Source of the DNA: Pandoraea oxalativorans | Lineage (GTDB): Bacteria > Pseudomonadota > Gammaproteobacteria > Burkholderiales > Burkholderiaceae | DNA: 64,000 bases | Direction: 5' to 3' | Assembly (NCBI RefSeq): GCF_000972785.3 | Contig: NZ_CP011253.3 | Location: 1,860,001-1,924,000, forward strand | In this document: positions 8,237-17,322 of the stretch, piece by piece | How the letters are laid out: the number at the start of each line of letters is the position of its first letter | Position numbering within the stretch: position 1 is the stretch's first letter | Notes under the pieces: generated by a model | Seen by the model: the letters and a program-made list of their open reading frames with translations, nothing else | Told to the model about the DNA's origin: nothing | Databases searched by the model: none | Program-made: the position numbers and the translations under genes

Positions 8237-10216
8237 ATGTCGAAAAAAAATACGCCTGCCCAGTACAGCGAAGCGTCCATCAAGGTCCTGAAAGGTCTTG
8301 AGCCGGTCAAGCAGCGCCCGGGCATGTACACCCGCACCGAGAATCCGCTGCACATCATTCAGGAAGTCATCGACAACGCTTCGGACGAAGCGCTGGGCGG
8401 TTACGGCAAGCAGATTCTCGTCACCCTGAACAAAGACGGTTCGGTCAGCGTCGAGGACGATGGCCGTGGTATTCCTGTCGGCATTCACCCGGAAGAGGGT
8501 GTGCCGGTGGTCGAAATCGTGTTCACGCGCCTGCACGCAGGCGGCAAGTTCGATAAGGCGGCTGGCGGCGCTTATACGTTCTCCGGCGGCTTGCACGGCG
8601 TTGGCGTGTCGGTAACGAACGCCCTGGCGACCCGGCTGGCCGTGACCGTCTGGCGCGACGGTCAGGTCTCGGAACTCGAATTCGCAGATGGCGGCAACGT
8701 CAACGTGGCACTTCACTCGCGTGCGTCGCAACGTGGCGAGAAGAAGAGCGGCACGCGCGTGACCGTCTGGCCGGATGCGAAGTACTTCGACAGCCCTGCA
8801 TTGCCGCTGGGCGAACTGCAACGTCTGCTGCGCTCGAAGGCGGTGCTGCTGCCGGGCGTGCGCGTCACGCTGCGTCAGGAAAAGAACGGTGAAGAACAGA
8901 CGTGGTTCTACGAGCACGGCCTGCGGGGCTATCTCGTGGAATCGCTGGGCGGTGCAGAGCCGCTGATTCCGCTCTTCGAAGGCGAGCGCTTTGCCGAAGG
9001 CGACGAAGACAGCTTTGCCGAAGGCGAAGGCGCTGCGTGGGTCGTGGCCTGGACCGAGGATGGCGCGCAGGTCCGCGAGTCTTACGTCAACCTGATTCCT
9101 ACGCCTGCTGGCGGCACCCACGAATCGGGGTTGCGTGAAGGTCTGTTCCAGGCGGTGCGCGGCTTCATCGAATTGCACAATCTTCAGCCCAAGGGCGTGA
9201 AGTTGTTGCCCGAAGACGTGTTCTCACGCGTGTCGTTCGTGCTGTCCGCGAAGGTGCTCGATCCGCAGTTCCAGGGGCAGATCAAGGAACGTCTGAACAG
9301 TCGCGACGCCGTGCGGCTCGTGTCGTCGTTCACGCGCCCTGCGCTGGAGCTGTGGCTCAACCATCACGTCGAGCATGGCAAGAAGCTCGCCGAACTCGTG
9401 ATTCGTCAGGCGCAGGCGCGTACGCGTGCCGGCCAGAAGATCGAAAAGAAGAAGAGTTCGGGCGTGGCCGTTTTGCCGGGCAAGCTGACCGATTGCGAGA
9501 CCGAAGACATTACCCGCAACGAACTGTTTCTGGTCGAGGGCGATTCGGCCGGCGGCTCGGCGAAGATGGGCCGCGACAAGGAGTTTCAGGCGATTCTGCC
9601 GCTGCGCGGCAAGGTCCTCAATACCTGGGAGACCGAGCGCGATCGGCTGTTTGCCAACAATGAAGTCCACGACATCGCGGTGGCGATTGGCGTCGACCCG
9701 CACGGTGCGAACGACACGCCCGATCTGTCCAATCTGCGTTACGGCAAGATCTGTATCCTTTCCGACGCCGACGTCGACGGTTCGCATATTCAGGTGCTGC
9801 TGCTGACGTTGTTCTTCCGTCACTTCCCGCAACTCATCGCTACCGGGCACGTGTACGTGGCGCGCCCGCCGCTGTATCGCGTCGATGCGCCTGCGCGTGG
9901 CAAAAAACCGGCGCAGAAGCTCTACGCGCTGGACGAAGGCGAACTCGAAGCCATCCTCGACAAGCTGCGCAAGGACGGCGTGCGCGAAGCCGCGTGGTCC
10001 ATCAGCCGCTTCAAGGGCCTGGGCGAAATGAGCGCCGAACAGCTTTGGGAAACGACGATGAATCCCGACACGCGCCGTCTGAGTCCGGTGGCGCTCGGCC
10101 ATCTGGATTTCGACGCCACCGTGGCGCGCATGAACATGCTCATGGGCAAGGGCGAGGCGGCGCAACGCCGTAGCTGGCTTGAAGCCAAGGGCAATGAAGT
10201 GGAAGCCGACATCTAA
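8237..10216 (+). CDS. parE: DNA topoisomerase IV subunit B
   Basis: ATPase subunit of topoisomerase IV, which decatenates daughter chromosomes with ParC. The GHKL ATP-binding fold is N-terminal: EVIDNASDEA (about residue 45), DDGRGIPVG (about 75) and the lid GGLHGVGVSV (about 118). The TOPRIM domain has LVEGDSAGGSAK (about 431) and DADVDGSHI (about 510). The length of 659 aa is short compared with GyrB, as expected for ParE, and the protein starts with SKKNTPAQYSEASIKVLKGLE. ParC is encoded 1.75 kb downstream in the same direction, separated by two small genes. Confidence 0.97.
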   Translation: MSKKNTPAQYSEASIKVLKGLEPVKQRPGMYTRTENPLHIIQEVIDNASDEALGGYGKQILVTLNKDGSVSVEDDGRGIPVGIHPEEGVPVVEIVFTRLHAGGKFDKAAGGAYTFSGGLHGVGVSVTNALATRLAVTVWRDGQVSELEFADGGNVNVALHSRASQRGEKKSGTRVTVWPDAKYFDSPALPLGELQRLLRSKAVLLPGVRVTLRQEKNGEEQTWFYEHGLRGYLVESLGGAEPLIPLFEGERFAEGDEDSFAEGEGAAWVVAWTEDGAQVRESYVNLIPTPAGGTHESGLREGLFQAVRGFIELHNLQPKGVKLLPEDVFSRVSFVLSAKVLDPQFQGQIKERLNSRDAVRLVSSFTRPALELWLNHHVEHGKKLAELVIRQAQARTRAGQKIEKKKSSGVAVLPGKLTDCETEDITRNELFLVEGDSAGGSAKMGRDKEFQAILPLRGKVLNTWETERDRLFANNEVHDIAVAIGVDPHGANDTPDLSNLRYGKICILSDADVDGSHIQVLLLTLFFRHFPQLIATGHVYVARPPLYRVDAPARGKKPAQKLYALDEGELEAILDKLRKDGVREAAWSISRFKGLGEMSAEQLWETTMNPDTRRLSPVALGHLDFDATVARMNMLMGKGEAAQRRSWLEAKGNEVEADI

Positions 10217-10290
10217 GCCTGACAACACAGGAAGGGTCGCGGGCGCGGCGTCGGTACTTGCAGGTACAGTACGTGAAGCGTAGCGAAGTC

Positions 10291-10321
10291 GCACTCACGC
10301 AGGCCAAACCAGCGTGAGTGC
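10291..10321. repeat. Perfect 10-bp hairpin between parE and the DUF4399 gene
   Basis: GCACTCACGC (10291-10300) pairs with GCGTGAGTGC (10312-10321) around an 11-base loop. There is no T-run, so it is not a classical terminator. It could be an operator, an RNA stop aided by Rho, or a repeat element. Confidence 0.45.
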
Positions 10322-10367
10322 TCACATAGTGGGATAATCCTTCCTTCACCCTTCCGGGAGTCGCGTT

Positions 10368-10787
10368 ATGTTGCGTTCTATGCGTTGCATTTTCGTGCCG
10401 ATGTTGCTTGCCAGCGCAAGCGCCACCGTATTGGCACAGTCGGCCCAGCCGCGCGTCTTCTTCGTTGCCCCTGCGGACGGCGCAACGGTGTCCAATCCGG
10501 TAAAGGTCCAGTTCGGCGTCGAAGGCATGGCGATCAAACCGGCGGGCGAAGTGTTGCCTAATACCGGCCATCACCATCTCATCATCGACGGCGATTCGAT
10601 TCCGGCAGGTCAGGTCGTTCCTACCGACGACAGCCACCTGCATTTCGGCAAAGGTCAGACCGAAACGAGCGTCAATCTGACGCCGGGCGATCACACGTTG
10701 ACGATGCAATTCGCCGACGGTGCCCATCGCTCCTACGGTCCGGCCATGAGCCAGACGATCAAGGTGCATGTCAAAGGTCAGCAATAA
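10368..10787 (+). CDS. Exported DUF4399 protein
   Basis: A 139-residue protein with an N-terminal signal peptide (CIFVPMLLASASATVLAQ, probable cleavage after AQ). The body is DUF4399-like: RVFFVAPADGATVSNPVKVQFGV, the histidine-rich NTGHHHLIIDG near residue 65, and DSHLHFGKGQTE, ending in a beta-rich region. Clustered histidines suggest metal binding, which is an inference. GGGAG precedes the ATG. Its last 20 bases overlap the start of the lytic transglycosylase gene, so the two are probably co-transcribed. Confidence 0.8.
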   Translation: MLRSMRCIFVPMLLASASATVLAQSAQPRVFFVAPADGATVSNPVKVQFGVEGMAIKPAGEVLPNTGHHHLIIDGDSIPAGQVVPTDDSHLHFGKGQTETSVNLTPGDHTLTMQFADGAHRSYGPAMSQTIKVHVKGQQ

Positions 10788-11715
10788 TCACGTTTCGACG
10801 GCGCAGTGCCTCCAGGCCCTGCGCCGAAAGCTCTCTCTGCGGCAACTCGCAGGGCCCGCGCTGGCCGCTGCGCTGCTTGTCGCGACGCCGCTCGCGCACG
10901 CCGAACTCTACGGTTACGTCGACGAGAACGGTGTCGCGCATCTGGCGGCACGCAAACTCGATGCGCGCTATCGGCTCGTTGTTGGCAATGGCGGCAACGT
11001 CGACTTGCGCGCACAGCAGCAGGGCGGGGTCGTCACCGGTGCGGACCGCTCGCGTCTGTACGATGCGCTGGCGCGTCATCCCAATCTGAGAAAGCTCGCG
11101 CCCGTCATCGCGCAGGCAGCGCAGAAGTTTCACGTCGACGCGGCCTTGCTCAAAGCGGTCATCGCGGCCGAGTCGGGGTTCGATAGCGACGCCGTCTCGC
11201 CCAAAGGGGCGGTGGGTCTGATGCAGGTGCTGCCCACGACCGGGGAGCGTTACGGCGTGCGCGCCGATGCGCGTCGCACCGTCGCCGACAAACTTACCGA
11301 CCCGCGTACCAATGTGCTGACGGGCGCTCGTTACCTGCGTGATCTGCAAGCGCGCTATCCCGATCGCCTCGAACTGGTGCTCGCCTCGTACAACGCGGGC
11401 GAGGGGGCTGTGGCGCGTCACGCCGATCAGATCCCACCGTATGCGGAGACGCGCGATTACGTCGCCGCCGTGCTGGAACTCTATCGACGCTTTAACCCGG
11501 AGGGCGACGACGCCGCACCGGGCAATGGCGTGCTCCGCGCGAGCGGGGGCGGCGGCAAGATTGGCAACGCGCGCGTCAACGGATCGCGCGACGGCCGCAT
11601 TCACGTCATTCTGGGCGCGCCGCAAGGGCTGCCCGTCGTGCCTGCTACCATGCCGAACGCGTCGATACGCGACTCGACTGCGTCGACACTGTCAGCGCCG
11701 TCAGCCACCGACTGA
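10768..11715 (+). CDS. Lytic transglycosylase, SLT domain
   Basis: Predicted exported peptidoglycan lytic transglycosylase. A signal-like hydrophobic stretch ends in PLAHAELYGY (about residues 28-50). A short DUF4124-like strand follows (YGYVDENGVAHLA). The SLT catalytic domain has the acid E135 in AAESGFDSDAVSPKGAVGLMQ, then LTDPRTNVLTGARYL and LASYNAGEGAV. The C-terminal 80 residues are low-complexity Gly/Ala/Ser. Length 315 aa. The ATG overlaps the preceding gene by 20 bases, with AAGG upstream. A longer signal leader than usual leaves the exact start somewhat open. Confidence 0.88.
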   Translation: MSKVSNNHVSTAQCLQALRRKLSLRQLAGPALAAALLVATPLAHAELYGYVDENGVAHLAARKLDARYRLVVGNGGNVDLRAQQQGGVVTGADRSRLYDALARHPNLRKLAPVIAQAAQKFHVDAALLKAVIAAESGFDSDAVSPKGAVGLMQVLPTTGERYGVRADARRTVADKLTDPRTNVLTGARYLRDLQARYPDRLELVLASYNAGEGAVARHADQIPPYAETRDYVAAVLELYRRFNPEGDDAAPGNGVLRASGGGGKIGNARVNGSRDGRIHVILGAPQGLPVVPATMPNASIRDSTASTLSAPSATD

Positions 11716-11969
11716 GGCGTCGGTTGACGCCGCTTGGCGGCATCTTCGGATTCGCCTTCGAAGTCTCGCGTGTCTTCCGGTGGTCGGCTCGGAATTCTCC
11801 GAAATCCGCACGCAATCCCGGCAATTTGGACGGTCGTCACTCCGAAATCACGTCTTGCTTTGCCATTCGGACGCGTTTTTGCCGAAATGTGCCGGTGAGC
11901 TTGGTATGATCTCGCGGTCGACGTCCACTCGAACTCTCGTCAAACGTTCGCAGCAAACCCACAGGTTTT

Positions 11970-14306
11970 ATGGAACAAGTAGAAGATCTCTTTACGCAAC
12001 CGTCGGATGACGACACGCTAACGCTCGGCGCGTATGCCGAGCGTGCTTATTTGGACTACGCGATCAGCGTGGTCAAGGGCCGGGCACTGCCGGATGTCTG
12101 CGACGGCCAGAAGCCGGTACAGCGCCGCATTCTGTTCGCGATGAACGAAATGGGCCTCGCGTCCGATGCCAAGCCGGTTAAGTCGGCGCGCGTCGTCGGC
12201 GACGTGCTCGGCAAGTTCCACCCGCACGGCGACCAGTCCGCGTACGACGCGCTGGTACGTCTCGCGCAGGACTTCTCGATGCGCTATCCGCTCATCGATG
12301 GTCAGGGCAATTTCGGCTCACGCGACGGCGACGGCGCGGCGGCCATGCGTTACACGGAAGCCCGTCTGACGCCGATTGCCAAGCTGCTGCTCGACGAAAT
12401 CGATGCGGGCACCGTCGACTTCGTGCCGAACTACGATGGTTCGACCGAAGAGCCACGCCTGTTGCCTGCGCGCTTGCCGTTCGTATTGCTCAACGGCGCG
12501 TCGGGCATTGCTGTGGGTCTCGCGACGGAAATTCCGTCGCACAACTTGCGCGAAGTGGCCTCGGCGGCCGTGGCGTTGATCCGTAATCCCAGGTTGGATG
12601 ACGCTGAGTTGATGACTCACGTGCAGGGACCGGACTTCCCCGGCGGCGGGCAACTGATTTCGAGCGCAGCCGAGATTCGCGCCGCGTATGAGAGCGGACG
12701 CGGTAGCCTCAAGATGCGCGCGCGCTGGAAGATCGAAGAAATGGCGCGCGGCCAGTGGCAGGCGGTGGTGTACGAATTGCCGCCGAATACGTCGGGCCAG
12801 AAGGTACTCGAAGAGATCGAGGAACTGACCAACCCGAAGGTCAAACTCGGCAAGAAGTCGCTCACGCCGGAGCAACAGAACCTCAAGCAGTCGATGCTGG
12901 CCATGCTCGACGCCGTGCGCGATGAGTCCGGTAAAGACGCACCCGTGCGTCTGGTGTTCGAGCCGAAGTCGAGCCGCATCGATCAGCAGGAATTCATCAC
13001 GATGCTGCTCGCGCATACGAGCCTGGAGTCGAGCGCATCGGTGAACCTCGTGATGGTGGGGGCCGACGGCCGTCCGGGCCAGAAGTCGCTGCGCGACATC
13101 ATCACCGAGTGGATCGGGTTCCGCTTCGAAACGGTCACGCGTCGCACGCGTCACCGTCTGGGCAAGGTCGACGACCGTATCCATATTCTCGAAGGCCGCA
13201 TGATCGTCTTCCTGAATATCGACGAAGTCATTCGCATCATTCGCGAGTCGGACGAGCCGAAGGCCGCGCTGATGAGCGCGTTCAAGCTGAGCGAGCGTCA
13301 GGCGGAAGACATTCTGGAAATTCGTCTGCGTCAGTTGGCGCGTCTGGAAGCGATCAAGATCGAGCAGGAACTGGCGTCGTTGCGCGACGAGAAGGCCAAG
13401 CTCGAAGACTTGCTTGCCAACGAAAGCACGATGAAGCGTCTGATCATCAAGGAAATCGAAACCGACGCGAAGCAATTCGGCGACGATCGTCGCACGCTGA
13501 TTCAGGAAGAGAAGCGTGCGGTCGCGGAAGCCCGCGTGGTCGACGAACCGGTCACGGTCGTGGTGTCGGCCAAGGGCTGGGTGCGTGCGCTCAAGGGCCA
13601 CGGACTGGATGCACAAGGTTTCTCGTTCAAGCAGGGCGACGCACTGTATGGCGCGTTCGAATGCCGCACCGTCGATCCGCTGATTGCTTGGGGCAGCAAC
13701 GGACGCGTCTATTCGGTGGCCGTGGCCCAGTTGCCGGGCGGCCGTGGCGATGGTGTGCCGCTGACGTCGCTGATCGAACTGGAATCGGGGTCGCGTCTGC
13801 TGCATTACTACGCAGCGTCCGGCGATCAGCCGCTGCTGCTCGCGACGTCGTCCGGGTTCGGTTTCACGACCAAGCTCGGCGATATGGTGAGCCGGGTGAA
13901 GGCGGGCAAGTCGTTCATGACCATCGATGATGGGGCGGAGCCGCTTGCGCCGACGCCGATCTGGCAGGGCGCCAGTGCGGTCGCGTGTCTGTCGAGCGAC
14001 GGGCGCTTGCTCGTGTTCGGCATGGACGAAATGAAGGCACTGACGGGCGGTGGGCGCGGCGTGACGTTGATCGGTCTCGAAGCCAAGCAGACGCTGGTGT
14101 CGGTCGTGCCGATCAGCGAGGCAGGCGTGACGGTGTACGGCGAAGTGCGCGGCGGCAAGATTCAGTCCGAGACGCTGTCGGGCGCATCGCTTGCGCCGAA
14201 CATCGGCAAGCGTGCGCGCAAGGGCCGTTCGCCGAATGTGAAGTTTGCGACGTTCAAACCGCGTTCGCTCGAGCCGGTGTTGCCGGCCGCGCCGAAGGCA
14301 TCCTGA
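11970..14306 (+). CDS. parC: DNA topoisomerase IV subunit A
   Basis: Breakage-reunion subunit of topoisomerase IV. The winged-helix region has [12 protein letters not shown] (about 77-88), and the active-site tyrosine is Y128 in [11 protein letters not shown] coiled-coil tower region follows, and the C-terminus holds a degenerate beta-propeller. Length 778 aa fits ParC (GyrA is longer). At the classical quinolone region the residue aligned with E. coli S80 is Gln89, and the one aligned with E84 is Asp93. Paired with parE upstream; the gap before it (11716-11969) holds no gene and probably its promoter. Confidence 0.97.
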   Translation: MEQVEDLFTQPSDDDTLTLGAYAERAYLDYAISVVKGRALPDVCDGQKPVQRRILFAMNEMGLASDAKPVKSARVVGDVLGKFHPHGDQSAYDALVRLAQDFSMRYPLIDGQGNFGSRDGDGAAAMRYTEARLTPIAKLLLDEIDAGTVDFVPNYDGSTEEPRLLPARLPFVLLNGASGIAVGLATEIPSHNLREVASAAVALIRNPRLDDAELMTHVQGPDFPGGGQLISSAAEIRAAYESGRGSLKMRARWKIEEMARGQWQAVVYELPPNTSGQKVLEEIEELTNPKVKLGKKSLTPEQQNLKQSMLAMLDAVRDESGKDAPVRLVFEPKSSRIDQQEFITMLLAHTSLESSASVNLVMVGADGRPGQKSLRDIITEWIGFRFETVTRRTRHRLGKVDDRIHILEGRMIVFLNIDEVIRIIRESDEPKAALMSAFKLSERQAEDILEIRLRQLARLEAIKIEQELASLRDEKAKLEDLLANESTMKRLIIKEIETDAKQFGDDRRTLIQEEKRAVAEARVVDEPVTVVVSAKGWVRALKGHGLDAQGFSFKQGDALYGAFECRTVDPLIAWGSNGRVYSVAVAQLPGGRGDGVPLTSLIELESGSRLLHYYAASGDQPLLLATSSGFGFTTKLGDMVSRVKAGKSFMTIDDGAEPLAPTPIWQGASAVACLSSDGRLLVFGMDEMKALTGGGRGVTLIGLEAKQTLVSVVPISEAGVTVYGEVRGGKIQSETLSGASLAPNIGKRARKGRSPNVKFATFKPRSLEPVLPAAPKAS

Positions 14307-14317
14307 CGGAGTCCCGC

Positions 14318-14770
14318 ATGAGCGTTTACGCCTTCAGTCTGTTTCTGCATCTGGTCAGCGTGGCCGTATGGATCGGTGGGATGTTCTTTGCGCTGGCCTG
14401 TCTGCGGCCCGCGTCGTCGGAACTGTCGCCGCAGCAGCGTCTGCCGTTGTGGGAGGCGGCGCTCACACGGTTCTTCACGTGGGTGGGCGTTGCCATCGTG
14501 CTGATCCTGCTGTCCGGCGGGCACATGATGATGGGCATGGGCGGTCTGCATGCCCGCTGGCCTGTGCACGCCATGGCGGGGGGCGGCGTGCTGATGATGC
14601 TCGTCTTCGGTCACATTCGCTTCGCACTGTTCCCGCGCTTGCAACGGGCCGTGCAGGCGCAGTCGTGGCCGGAGGGCGCGGCGGCGGTCAACGGTATTCG
14701 TCGTCTCGTGATTCTGAATCTCGTGCTCGGCATCGTTACGATCGGACTGGCGGCGTCGCTTCGCGGCTGA
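14318..14770 (+). CDS. CopD-like small membrane protein
   Basis: A 150-residue inner-membrane protein with four predicted helices (about residues 5-28, 52-72, 82-102 and 128-146). HLVSVAVWIGGMFF at the start, the Met/His-rich GGHMMMGMGG loop and FGHIRFALFPRLQ resemble the CopD-domain membrane family. Copper handling is only suggested by the name and by the Met/His loop. GGAG precedes the ATG. It starts 11 bases after the parC stop, so it is probably in the parC transcript. Confidence 0.75.
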   Translation: MSVYAFSLFLHLVSVAVWIGGMFFALACLRPASSELSPQQRLPLWEAALTRFFTWVGVAIVLILLSGGHMMMGMGGLHARWPVHAMAGGGVLMMLVFGHIRFALFPRLQRAVQAQSWPEGAAAVNGIRRLVILNLVLGIVTIGLAASLRG

Positions 14771-14798
14771 TCGGTGCGATCGGTGCGATTGCTGAGAC

Positions 14799-15719
14799 TC
14801 ACGCTGGCCGGGCTTCGTCGTTGACGGTCCCGGCCACTTCATGGCACAGGGCGACGAACGCTTGCACGAGTGGGCTGTTATCGTCGCGGCGCTTGCCGAG
14901 TAGCAGCGCCGAGTGCGCGTCCGGTTCGCTGAAGTCCATGAAGTGCGCGCCTTCAATCTGAATGCAACGCACGGCGGCTGGCAGTACCGCAACCCCCAAT
15001 CCACTTGCCGCGAGGGCGACGATGGTCGTCGACTCGCGCGCCTCCTGAACGACACGCGGTGTAAAACCCGCGCGCTCGCACATCCTTCGAATCTGTCCGT
15101 CGACCGCCGTCCCGACGCCGTTGGGATGCATGATGAACGCTTCGTTGGCCAGATCGGCAATCGACACGCTGGCGTGCTTGGCCAACGCATGTCCCTGATG
15201 CAGGACGACGACCAGCGCTTCGTCGATCAACGTCTCGAAACTGAGTCCCGCGACTGGCGGCGCGTTCTCCGCCTGACGGAGCAATCCGATGTCCAGCGTC
15301 CGTTCGATGAGGGCTTCCCGTTGGCGCTCCGACGGCGCCTCACTGAGCGTTAGCGTCACGCGCGGGTAACGCTGACGGTAAGTCGTCAGTACGCGTTTCA
15401 TCAGGTTCGTCATGGGCGCCGACGTCGTGAACGCAATACGCAACTCCCCGGCATCGAGCCCGGCGATTTGCTGCACTTCGAGTCGGGCCGCTTCGGCATC
15501 GGCAAGAATCTGGCGTGCACGCACGAGGAACGCGCGACCCGCGGGCGTCAGGAAGACACGTCGTTGCGAGCGCTCGAAGAGCGGCACGCCCAATTCATCC
15601 TCAAGCGCCCGAATCTGCATCGATAGCGGCGGCTGCCCGATGTTCAGGCGCTGCGCGGCCCGGCTGAAATGCAGTTCCTCGGCGACGGTGACGAAGTAGC
15701 GAAGGTGTCGCAGTTCCAT
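14799..15719 (-). CDS. LysR-type regulator, YnfL-like
   Basis: A 306-residue LysR-type regulator. The N-terminal winged HTH is typical (LRYFVTVAEELHFSRAAQRLNIGQPPLSMQIRALEDELG, residues about 5-43), followed by the linker helix and a two-lobed effector domain. It is divergent from the MFS gene at 15851, the layout of ynfL/ynfM in E. coli, so it most likely controls that gene. The 131-bp gap is very AT-rich for this genome (runs of TATATA at 15744-15775), as expected for a LysR operator/promoter. The IS element sits 164 bp away and leaves this gene intact, though its target may be inactive. Confidence 0.85.
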   Translation of the reverse strand: MELRHLRYFVTVAEELHFSRAAQRLNIGQPPLSMQIRALEDELGVPLFERSQRRVFLTPAGRAFLVRARQILADAEAARLEVQQIAGLDAGELRIAFTTSAPMTNLMKRVLTTYRQRYPRVTLTLSEAPSERQREALIERTLDIGLLRQAENAPPVAGLSFETLIDEALVVVLHQGHALAKHASVSIADLANEAFIMHPNGVGTAVDGQIRRMCERAGFTPRVVQEARESTTIVALAASGLGVAVLPAAVRCIQIEGAHFMDFSEPDAHSALLLGKRRDDNSPLVQAFVALCHEVAGTVNDEARPA

Positions 15720-15873
15720 ACCTCAAGCCTCGATTGATCTGTTTTATATATAAAAATAAGCCTTAAATATATATTGGACGCGAGGTAACGGCAAACCTAT
15801 CATTCGTCGTATACATTTCACCCTTGGTTCGCGTGAGGCGGGCCAGCGTCATGGCATCAACCAACTCCCTACC

Positions 15874-15882
15874 TTTGTCTTC
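15874..15882. repeat. Target-site duplication, left copy
   Basis: TTTGTCTTC directly abuts the left IS end and is repeated at 17314-17322. Nine bases fits the IS256 family (8-9 bp). Confidence 0.88.
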
Positions 15883-17313
15883 GAGTTAAAGTCAAATCTG
15901 GTGTACGGGGCGTGAGCAAGATTAGGCGGCCAGGGGCTGCTGAGCCGGTGTGCTGTCGGTCACCGGCTCTCCATCCTTGAACGTCATCCCGTCAAGCATC
16001 GTCGCGATCTTTTCGGGGGCGCGGATGCGCCGCCACGAGTCTTCGGCCGACTCGATCAGCTTGAATGCCAGGCCGAGGAACGTCGCGCGCGAGACGCAGT
16101 TACGCGTGCGCTTGGTGCGGTGACGCACCGTCGCGAAGGTCGATTCAATCGGATTCGTCGTGCGCAGATGCTGCCAGTGTTCGGCCGGGAAATCGTAAAA
16201 TGCCAGCAGCTCGTCGCGATCTTGCGTCAGCTTTTCGACCACCTTCGGATACTTTGCCGAGTGGGTATCAACGAAGTGATTGAAGGCAACCAGCGCTTCG
16301 GCACGCGTGGCGGCCATCCAAATGTCCTGCATCGCCTTTTTGGCGCGGGCCTGCTGCGATTTCGGCAGCGCGTTGAGCACGTTGCCCATCTTGTGGAACC
16401 AGCAGCGCTGATGCTTGGTCTGCGGGAACACTTCTTCCATCGCTGCCCAGAATCCCATCGCACCATCTCCGCAAGCCAGCAGCGGCCCTGACTGCAGACC
16501 GCGCTTTTTCAGATCGAGCAGCAGTTCGGCCCACGACGCCTTCGATTCCCGATACCCGTCACTGATCGCCACACGCTCTTTCGTTCCGTCCGGTTTGACA
16601 CCAATGATCACCAACAGGCACTGGCCGTCGGAATCGTCGCTGCGCACGCCGGTGTGAATGCCGTCAGCCCACCAGTACACCCAGCGCGCCAACGACAACT
16701 CACGCTGATTCCACTGAGCATGCTCATCGGCCCATTGCGCCTTCAGACGACTCACCACATTTGGCGACAGGCCGCTGACCTGGCCGCCCAGCATGATGCC
16801 CATGGCTTCGCTCATGTCGCCCGTCGAGATGCCTCGCAGGTACAGCCACGGTAGTGCGGCCGACACGCGTGCGGATTTGCGAACGTACGGCGGCACGACC
16901 GCCGAATTGAAGCGGATGCCCGAACCCGAGCGATCACGCACCTTCGGTACCCGAACCGGCACCGGACCGATGGCCGTGACGACTTCGCGCTCTGGTAGGT
17001 AGCCGTTGCGCACCACGGCACGCCGACCGTCGATCGACCTCACGTTGCTGTACTGTTCAAGCATGCTCGCCAGTTCCGCTTCGACTGCCTGCTCGATGAT
17101 CTGCCGCGCGCCTTGCTGGATCAGTTCATCGAGCGCGCTCTTCGTTTGTGCTTTTCTGCCGTTCGTTTCTTTCATAATCTTCTTCATGGTGGTCGGGGCC
17201 GGCTCGCGCCGGCTTTGCTCGGTGTGCCTTCGACAAGCAACATTCTCAGCTAAACCGCCACCGCCTTCTCATATTTCCCAAAGCACCCCGTACACCAGAT
17301 TCGACAATAGCTC
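15883..17313 (-). mobile_element. Complete IS256-family insertion sequence, 1431 bp
   Basis: The terminal inverted repeats are about 28 bp: the left end begins GAGTTAAAGTC, the right end (reverse complement) begins GAGCTATTGTC, and both continue with AATCTGGTGTACGGGG. They match at about 24 of 28 positions. One transposase gene fills the element on the - strand. A perfect 9-bp target duplication flanks it, which indicates a simple insertion with no later rearrangement. It interrupts codons 8-11 of the MFS gene. Confidence 0.92.
15922..17187 (-). CDS. IS256-family (Mutator-type) transposase
   Basis: A 421-residue DDE transposase. The N-terminal part has the family pattern GARQIIEQAVEAELASML and RNGYLPEREV with PVRVPKVRDR. 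The catalytic residues appear to be D175 (WWADGIHTG), D241 (ACGDGAMGF) and E348 (TNPIESTFA), with HQRCWFHKMGNVL between the last two, the usual C/H motif of the family. The gene appears full length and intact, so the element may be active. The ATG at 17187 is used; a second ATG at 17175 preceded by GAAGAAG is possible. Confidence 0.95.
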   Translation of the reverse strand: MKKIMKETNGRKAQTKSALDELIQQGARQIIEQAVEAELASMLEQYSNVRSIDGRRAVVRNGYLPEREVVTAIGPVPVRVPKVRDRSGSGIRFNSAVVPPYVRKSARVSAALPWLYLRGISTGDMSEAMGIMLGGQVSGLSPNVVSRLKAQWADEHAQWNQRELSLARWVYWWADGIHTGVRSDDSDGQCLLVIIGVKPDGTKERVAISDGYRESKASWAELLLDLKKRGLQSGPLLACGDGAMGFWAAMEEVFPQTKHQRCWFHKMGNVLNALPKSQQARAKKAMQDIWMAATRAEALVAFNHFVDTHSAKYPKVVEKLTQDRDELLAFYDFPAEHWQHLRTTNPIESTFATVRHRTKRTRNCVSRATFLGLAFKLIESAEDSWRRIRAPEKIATMLDGMTFKDGEPVTDSTPAQQPLAA

Positions 17314-17322
17314 TTTGTCTTC
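17314..17322. repeat. Target-site duplication, right copy
   Basis: Second copy of TTTGTCTTC, directly after the right IS end. It carries the MFS frame onward as TTG TCT TCC. Confidence 0.88.

Noticed and set aside
12318..13805. 495-codon frame opposite parC
   Set aside because: Shadow of parC with Arg/His/Gln-rich, non-protein-like composition.
14768..14788. Short repeat ATCGGTGCG x2 after the CopD-like gene
   Set aside because: Two copies only, in a short gap; no sign of function.
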